This document shows positions 57,686 to 64,000 of a stretch of DNA of 64,000 bases, piece by piece (within the stretch, counting starts at the first letter, position 1; each line of letters starts with the position of its first letter). This stretch comes from Brassica napus (Eukaryota; Streptophyta; Magnoliopsida; Brassicales; Brassicaceae), in NCBI RefSeq assembly GCF_020379485.1, contig NW_026016930.1, positions 1-64,000 of the forward strand, read 5' to 3'. Below the pieces are notes generated by a model. That model searched no databases and was not told the DNA's origin. It saw nothing but the letters and a program-made list of their open reading frames with translations. A program made the position numbers and the translations under genes.

Positions 57686-58975
57686 TTAACTAGTGTCACT
57701 TATCATATGATGAGATGCACCTGAATCAATCACTAATGGCTTAATGTCATGAGAGCTAGCAATATGCGCAAGGATACTAGATGGTTTGAATGCATGATCA
57801 TTTCTAGCAAAGTTTGCAGTCCTAGATTGATTTACCATTTCTATCAAGCTCTCATGCATCCTATCAGTTCTAGTTAGATTCTCATAGTTCTCTACCACCC
57901 TAGCACCAAAAGAATACCCAAAGATGTTACCATTCTCCTTGAACATCTTAATGAGAGCATCAAGGTCGGATCTCCTTAGATACTCTTGATCATTGTTCCC
58001 ACGGTTGCTTGATGCTCCAGTGTAGGCTACAAGAGACTTTCCATCACCTGCCTCACGCCCATCTATCTCCTTTCCTTTGCTTGTACCAGCTCCACTTGTT
58101 CCATCCGAGACATTAGCCCTTGCCTCACGGTCCTTCATGAACTTAGCCGGCTTGAGGTGAGGATGGAGTATCCAGCATTGGCTCTTCTTGTGGCCATGCT
58201 TCTTGCAGTGATCACAACTCCCATTGAACCTCCTCTCCTCAAACTTCCCATGCGCAGCCGCAGCCTTGTTTGCTTGTGGAGCTTCACTGCCTTCCTCTTG
58301 AGTTGCTTGGCTTGCAAGGGACAGGTCTCCTTTCTTTGCAAACAACCCAATGGAGCCTTGCTCCTTCTGAATCCGCGCACACACATCCTCAAGATCAGGT
58401 AGAGTGTCTTCTCTAAGCAGGTGCTGGATGAGACCGTTGTAAGCCGGGTTCAGCGTGAGGAGTAGCCCAAAGACCTTGTCTTGCTCTCTCCTCTTGTTAA
58501 GCTCATCAGCATCCGTTGTGCTTGGCCTAAGCATCTCCATCTCGGACCAGAGACTCCTGAATCTCCCTAGATGCTTGGTGAACTCCATGTCTTCTTGTAC
58601 AAGGTTGTTGATGGCTTGCTTCACTTCAAACACTCGGCTTAGGTTTGATGTGTTGCCATACACCTTCTTCAAAGTATCCCACAGCTCCTTAGCAGACTCA
58701 CAGTAGCTGTATGCATCCAGAATAGCCGGCTCAAGTGACGCATGAAGCACAGACATCACCAGCATATCCTCTTGATGCCACTTCTCTTCCGCCTTGCTTG
58801 CAGCCTCACCATCATCCTCTCCTTGAGTGATGAGTTTTGGAGCTTCTCCGGGGGTGATGTGCTTCCACAACCCCTTGCTTCCCACCGTGGTTCTCACCAT
58901 CCGAGACCACACCAAGTAGTTGGTTCCCTTGAAGACCACAGCTACCTTCATGTTCATGTTCATCCCACTCTCCAT
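57686..58975 (-). pseudogene. A2 gag-pol, 5' fragment: Gag and protease motif
   Basis: 429 residues from the gag ATG (MESGMNMNMKVAVVFKG) through Gag, the zinc knuckle CDHCKKHGHKKSQC (254-267) and the protease motif VIDSGASHHM (Asp 417), then a premature stop after ISDTS. A1 reads on here: one G is missing in A2 (TTAACTAG here, TTAAGCTAG in A1). Gag matches A1 almost residue for residue. Gag builds the particle; the knuckle binds the RNA. Confidence 0.88.
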
Positions 58976-59211
58976 GTTGAATGATGAACTCTCTAAGTTT
59001 CAGAAACTTTATCTTGAGTTGAATGACTTGTAGAAACCTTCACAGCCTCGATCTTCAACCCACACAGCTTCAGATGACACACCACAATCAGTCTTGAACT
59101 TGTAAAGTACCCAGAAACTCTCAAACACACAAGAACACACAAGAGTTTCTTCAAAGCTTCAACCTTGAGGCTTCAAAGAATCTCACACGACCTCAGGCTC
59201 TCACGAACCTG

Positions 59212-59223
59212 GCTCTGATACCA
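59212..59223 (-). other. Primer-binding site of A2
   Basis: Minus strand TGGTATCAGAGC directly after the 5' LTR. The leader 58976-59211 is non-coding. Confidence 0.9.
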
Positions 59224-59817
59224 TATCACTTTTAGTGATGTTTAGAGTGATCTGAGTATTTAGGAAAGATTAGAAGAGATTTAGAGAAGATTTAAGTATA
59301 AAGAACGAGATTAAGAGTCTAGAGAACTAAAGAGAGACTAAGAGAGAGACTCATAACTTGCTTGGTTTATTATTATGGAGAGATTACATATTTATATGGA
59401 TCAGCATACAAGGGTTTTGTAATAGTGAAAGCAAATCCTAAAGACTAAGCATGTGGAGTCAAACCAAGGAGAGGCGCGCTTCATTTGAATGAACGGAGGT
59501 GAGGCTTTACACGCTTGATGCCAAAGGCATCTTTGCCTAGATGCTCCTTTTGCCTTTACAGCTAGCACCAGCTTAAGCCGCGTCCCAACCTTATCTTTCA
59601 ACGGTCATATCCTAAACCCTCTTCCTCTTGTAGAGTCATCGGCCACTTTAGGATAGATGTGAGCTTTGCCTTTCTTCCCAAGGTACCTGAGTTGTACGGC
59701 CTTTGCCCTATCCGTACACTTCTCCTTAACTTCACACACCTACTCCTTTCCTTCCTTTGATCTCTCTTCTCATGTAAACCCTTGATCCTTTCACTTAATC
59801 ATCTCCATAACTTAACA
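59224..59817 (-). repeat. 5' LTR of element A2
   Basis: 594 bp with intact outer end (CTTAACA on the plus strand), followed directly by the GTATC duplication. It shows what the shortened outer LTR end of A1 should look like. Confidence 0.92.
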
Positions 59818-62800
59818 GTATCCAAATCAATCTTCTCACAAAGTGATTCATCCTGGTTTGATTTGAACGACGATGAAGCTGTGCTATTCCCAAACTGGGA
59901 AACTGGAATCACCTGATTTGAAAGTGGGATAACTTCTTCATCCCAACTCCTATGAGATTTATTTAACTTCCTGGTGATTCTCCACCACTTTATGTATCCA
60001 AATCAAGCTTCTCACAAAGTGATTCATCCTGGTTTGATTGGAACAACGATGAAGCTGTGCTATTCCCAAACTGGGAAACTGGAATCACCTGATTCGAAAG
60101 TGGGATAACTTCTTCATCCCAACTCCTATGAGATTTATTCAACTTCCTTGTGATTCTCCACCACTTTATGTATCCAAATCAAGCTTCTCACAAAGTGATT
60201 CATCCTGGTTTGATTTGAACGACGATGAAGCTGTGCTATTCCCAAACTGGGAAACTGGAATCACCTGATTTGAAAGTGGGATAACTTCTTCATCCAACTC
60301 CTATGAGATTTATTCAAATTCCTGGTGATTCTCCACCACTTTATGTATCCAAATCAAGCTTCTTACAATGATTCATCCTGGTTGATTGGAACGACGAAGA
60401 AGCTGTGCTATTCCCAACCTGGGAAACTGGAATCACCTGATTTGAAAGTGGGATAACTTCTTTTCGCCAACTCCTATGAGATTTATTCAACTTCCTGGTG
60501 ATTCTCCACCACTTTATGTATCTAAATCAAGCTTCTCACAAAGTGAATCATCCTGGTTTGATGGAACGACGATGAAGCTGTGCTATTCCCAAACTGGGAA
60601 ACTGGAATCACCTGATTTGAAAGTGGGATAACTTCTTCATCCCAACTCCTATGAGATTTATTCAACTTCCTGGTGATTCTACACCACTTAATGTATCCAA
60701 ATCAAGCTTCTCACAAAGTGATTCATCCTGTTTTGACTGGAACGACGATGAAGCTGTGCTATTCCCAAACTGGGAAACTGGAATCACCTGATTTGAAAGT
60801 GGGATAACTTCTTCACGCCAACTCCTATGAGATTTATTCAACTTCCTGGTGATTCTCCACCACTTTATGTATTCAAATCAAGCTTCTCACAAAGTGATTC
60901 ATCCTGGTTTGATTGGAACGACGAAGAAGCTGTGCTATTCCCAAACTGGGAAACTGGAATCACCTGATTTGAAAGTGGGATAACTTCTTCATCCCAACTC
61001 CTATGAGATTTATTCAACTTCCTGGTGATTCTCCACCACTTTATGTATCCAAATCAAGCTTCTCACAAAGTGATTCATCCTCGTTTGATTGGAACGACGA
61101 AGAAGCTGTGCTATTCCCAAACTGGGAAACTGGAATCACCTGATTTGAAAGTGGGATAACTTCTTTTCGCCAACTCCTATGAGATTTATTCAACTTCCTG
61201 GTGATTCTCCACCACTTTATGTATCCAAATCAAGCTTCTCACAAAGTGATTCATCCTGGTTTGATTGGAACGACGATGAAGCTGTGCTATTCCCAAACTG
61301 GGAAACTGGAATCACCTGATTTGAAAGTGGGATAACTTCTTCATGCCAACTCCTATGAGATTTATTCAACTTCCTGGTGATTCTCCACCACTTTATGTAT
61401 CCAAATCAAGCTTCTCACAAAGTGATTCATCCTGGTTTGATTGGAACGACAGAGAAGCTGTCCTATTCCCAAACTGGGAAACTGGAATCACCTGATTTGA
61501 AAGTGGGATAACTTCTTCATCGCCAACTCATATGAGATTTATTCAACTTCCTGGTGATTCTCCACAACTTTATGTATCCAAATCAAGCTTCTCACAAAGT
61601 GATTCATCCTGGTTTGATGGGACGACGATGAAGCTGTGCTATTCCCAAACTGGGAAACTGGAATCACCTGATTTGAAAGTGGGATAACTTCTTCATTCTC
61701 CCAACTCCTATGAGATTTATTCAACTTCCTGGTGATTCTCCACCACTTTATGTATCCAAATCAAGCTTCTCACAAGTGATTCATCCTGGTTTGATTGGAA
61801 CGACGAAGAAGCTGTGCTATTCCCAAACTGGGAAACTGGAATCACCTGATTTGAAAGTGGGATAACTTCTTCATCCCAACTCCTATGAGATTTATTCAAC
61901 TTCCTGGTGATTCTCCACCACTTTATGTATCCAAATCAAGCTTCTACAAAAGAGATTCATCCTGGTTTGATTGGAACGAAGAAGCTGCGCTATATTCCCA
62001 AACTGGGAAACTGGAATCACCTGATTTGAAAGTTGGGATAACTTCTTCATCCCAACTCCTATGAGATTTATTCAACTTCCTGGTGATTCTCCACCACTTT
62101 ATGTATCCAAATCAACCTTCTCACAAAGTGATTCATCCTGGTTTGATTGGAAGGACAAAGAAGCTGTCCTATTCCCAAACTGGAAAACTGGAATCACCTG
62201 CTTTGAAAGTGGGATAACTTCTTTCGCCAACTCCTATGAGATTTATTCAACTTCCTGGTGATTCTTCACCACTTTATGTATCCAAATCAAGCTTCTCACA
62301 AAGTGATTCATCCTGGTTTGATTGGAACGACGAAGAAGCTGTGCTATTCCCAAACTGGGAAACTGGAATCACCTGATTTGAAAGTGGGATAACTTCTTCA
62401 TCCCAACTCCTATGAGATTTATTCAACTTCCTGGTGATTCTCCACCACTTTATGTATCCAAATCAAGCTTCTCACAAATGGATTCATCCTGGTTTGATTG
62501 GAACGACGATGAAGCTGTGCTATTCCCAAACTGGGAAACTGGAATCACCTGATTTGAAAGTGGGATAACTTCTTCACGCCAAATCCTATGAGATTTATTC
62601 AACTTCCTGGTGACTCTCCACCACTTTATGTATTCAAATCAAGCTTCTCACAAAGTGATTCATCCTGGTTTGATTGGAACGACGAAGAAGCTGTGCTATT
62701 CCCAACTGGGAAACTGGAATCACCTGATTTGAAAGTGGGATAACTTCTTCATCCCAACTCCTATGAGATTTATTAACTTCCTGGTGATTCTCCACCACTT

Positions 62801-64000
62801 TATGTATCCAAATCAAGCTTCTTACAAAGAGATTCATCCTGGTTTATTGGAACGACGAAGAAGCTGCGCTATTCCCAAACTGGGAAACTGGAATCACCTG
62901 ATTTGAAAGTGGGATAACTTCTTCATCCCAACTCCTATGAGATTTATTCAACTTCCTGGTGATTCTCCACCACTTTATGTATCCAAATCAACCTTCTCAA
63001 AGTGATTCATCCTGGTTTGATTGGAACGACAAAGAAGCTGTCCTATTCCCAAACTGGAAACTGGAATCACCTGATTTGAAAGTGGGATAACTTCTTTTCG
63101 CCAACTCCTATGAGATTTATTCAACTTCCTGTGATTCTCCACCACTTTATGTATCCAAATCAAGCTTCTCAAAGTGATTCATCCTGGTTTGATTTGAACG
63201 ACGAAGAAGCTGTGCTATTCCCAAACTGGGAAACTGGAATCACCTGATTTGAAAGTGGGATAACTTCTTCATCCAACTCCTATGAGATTTATTAACTTCC
63301 TGGTGATTCTCCACCACTTTATGTATCCAAATCAAGCTTCTCACAAAGTGATTCATCCTGGTTTGATTGGAACGACGATGAAGCTGTGCTATTCCCAAAC
63401 TGGGAAACTGGAATCACCTGATTTGAAAGTGGGATAACTTATTCTTCATCCCAGCTCCTATGAGATTTATTCAACTTCCTGTGATTCTCCACCACTTTAT
63501 GTCCAAATCAAGCTTCTCACAAAGTGATTCATCCTGGTTTGATTTGAACGACGATGAAGCTGTGCTATTCCCAAACTGGGAAACTGGAATCACCTGATTT
63601 GAAAGTGGGATAACTTCTTTTTGCCAACTCCTATGAGATTTATTCAACTTCCTGGTGATTCTCCACCACTTTATGTATCCAAATCAAGCTTCTCACACAA
63701 GTGAATCATCCTGGTTTGATGGAACGACGAAGAAGCTGTGCTATTCCCAAACTGGGAAACTGGAATCACCTGATTTGAAAGTGGGATAACTTCTTCATCC
63801 CAACTCCTATGAGATTTATTCAACTTCCTGGTGATTCTCACCACTTAATGTATCCAAATCAAGCTTCTCACAAAGTGATTCATCCTGTTTTGACTGGAAC
63901 GACGATGAAGCTGTGCTATTCCCAAACTGGGAAACTGGAATCACCTGATTTGAAAGTGGGATAACTTCTTCACGCCAACTCCTATGAGATTTATTCAACT
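59818..64000 (-). repeat. CentBr-like satellite array, minus orientation, runs off the window
   Basis: About 24 monomers continuing the array split by A2. Diverse variants with many one-base indels (for example TGATGGAACGACG, CTTCTACAAAAGAG, AATTCTCACCAC-type losses), similar in roughness to 1-5111. The first 300 bp match 45840-46130 (TTTGATTTGAACGACGATG, TTATTTAACTTCC, GGAACAACGATG, GATTCGAAAG). Confidence 0.93.

Larger units (their letters stand above)
53929..59817 (-). mobile_element. Element A2: Ty1/copia retrotransposon, minus strand
   Basis: 5,889 bp, complete at both ends, with target duplication GTATC (53924-53928 and 59818-59822). Same family and near-identical sequence to A1. The coding region carries a 257-bp internal deletion near 56611 (equal to A1 20306-20562) and two one-base frameshifts (near 57686 and 55167). 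It is not functional as written. The LTRs are 591 and 594 bp and differ mainly by one-base indels. Confidence 0.94.

Overview
The window is plant pericentromeric or centromeric DNA, most likely from Brassica or a close Brassiceae relative. About half of it is a tandem satellite with a 176-bp period carrying one HindIII site (AAGCTT) per monomer. Its length and sequence match my memory of the CentBr centromeric satellite of Brassica rapa, oleracea and napus. I ran no database search, so the species is not fixed. The other half is LTR retroelements inserted into the satellite. I see no host gene, tRNA, rRNA or CRISPR array. The six satellite blocks (about 31.9 kb, roughly 181 monomers) and five retroelement blocks (about 32.1 kb) account for every base.

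Layout: satellite on the plus orientation (1-5111); element B, a non-autonomous LTR element with target-site duplication (TSD) GAGAA (5112-9269); plus satellite (9270-12825); an 894-bp solo-LTR-like block full of palindromic repeats (12826-13719), across which the satellite flips orientation; minus satellite (13720-17614); element A1, Ty1/copia on the minus strand (17615-23760); minus satellite (23761-30270); a nested 15-kb block (30271-45289, TSD ATTCT); minus satellite (45290-53928); element A2, sister of A1, TSD GTATC (53929-59817); minus satellite (59818-64000).

The nested block is an older copia element C on the plus strand. Two later copies of another copia family sit inside it: E, minus strand, in C's gag region and truncated by a deletion; and D, plus strand, in C's reverse-transcriptase region with TSD ACTAC. 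D has two 601-bp LTRs with no difference I could find by eye and one open 1,527-codon gag-pol. It is the only apparently autonomous element here. E and D form a 3.39-kb near-perfect inverted repeat.

All copia elements use the same primer-binding site (initiator Met tRNA type, TGGTATCAGAGC), the same 15-nt polypurine tract (AAGCTTGAGGGGGAG) and a conserved hairpin between the pol stop and that tract. B shares these signals but has no pol, so it could be mobilised by enzymes from relatives such as D. Gag would form the particle; protease, integrase, reverse transcriptase and RNase H would make and insert the cDNA. Many single-base deletions in A1, A2 and E, and indels in the outer satellite arrays, look like long-read errors. 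Claims that a given copy is dead should be treated with care.
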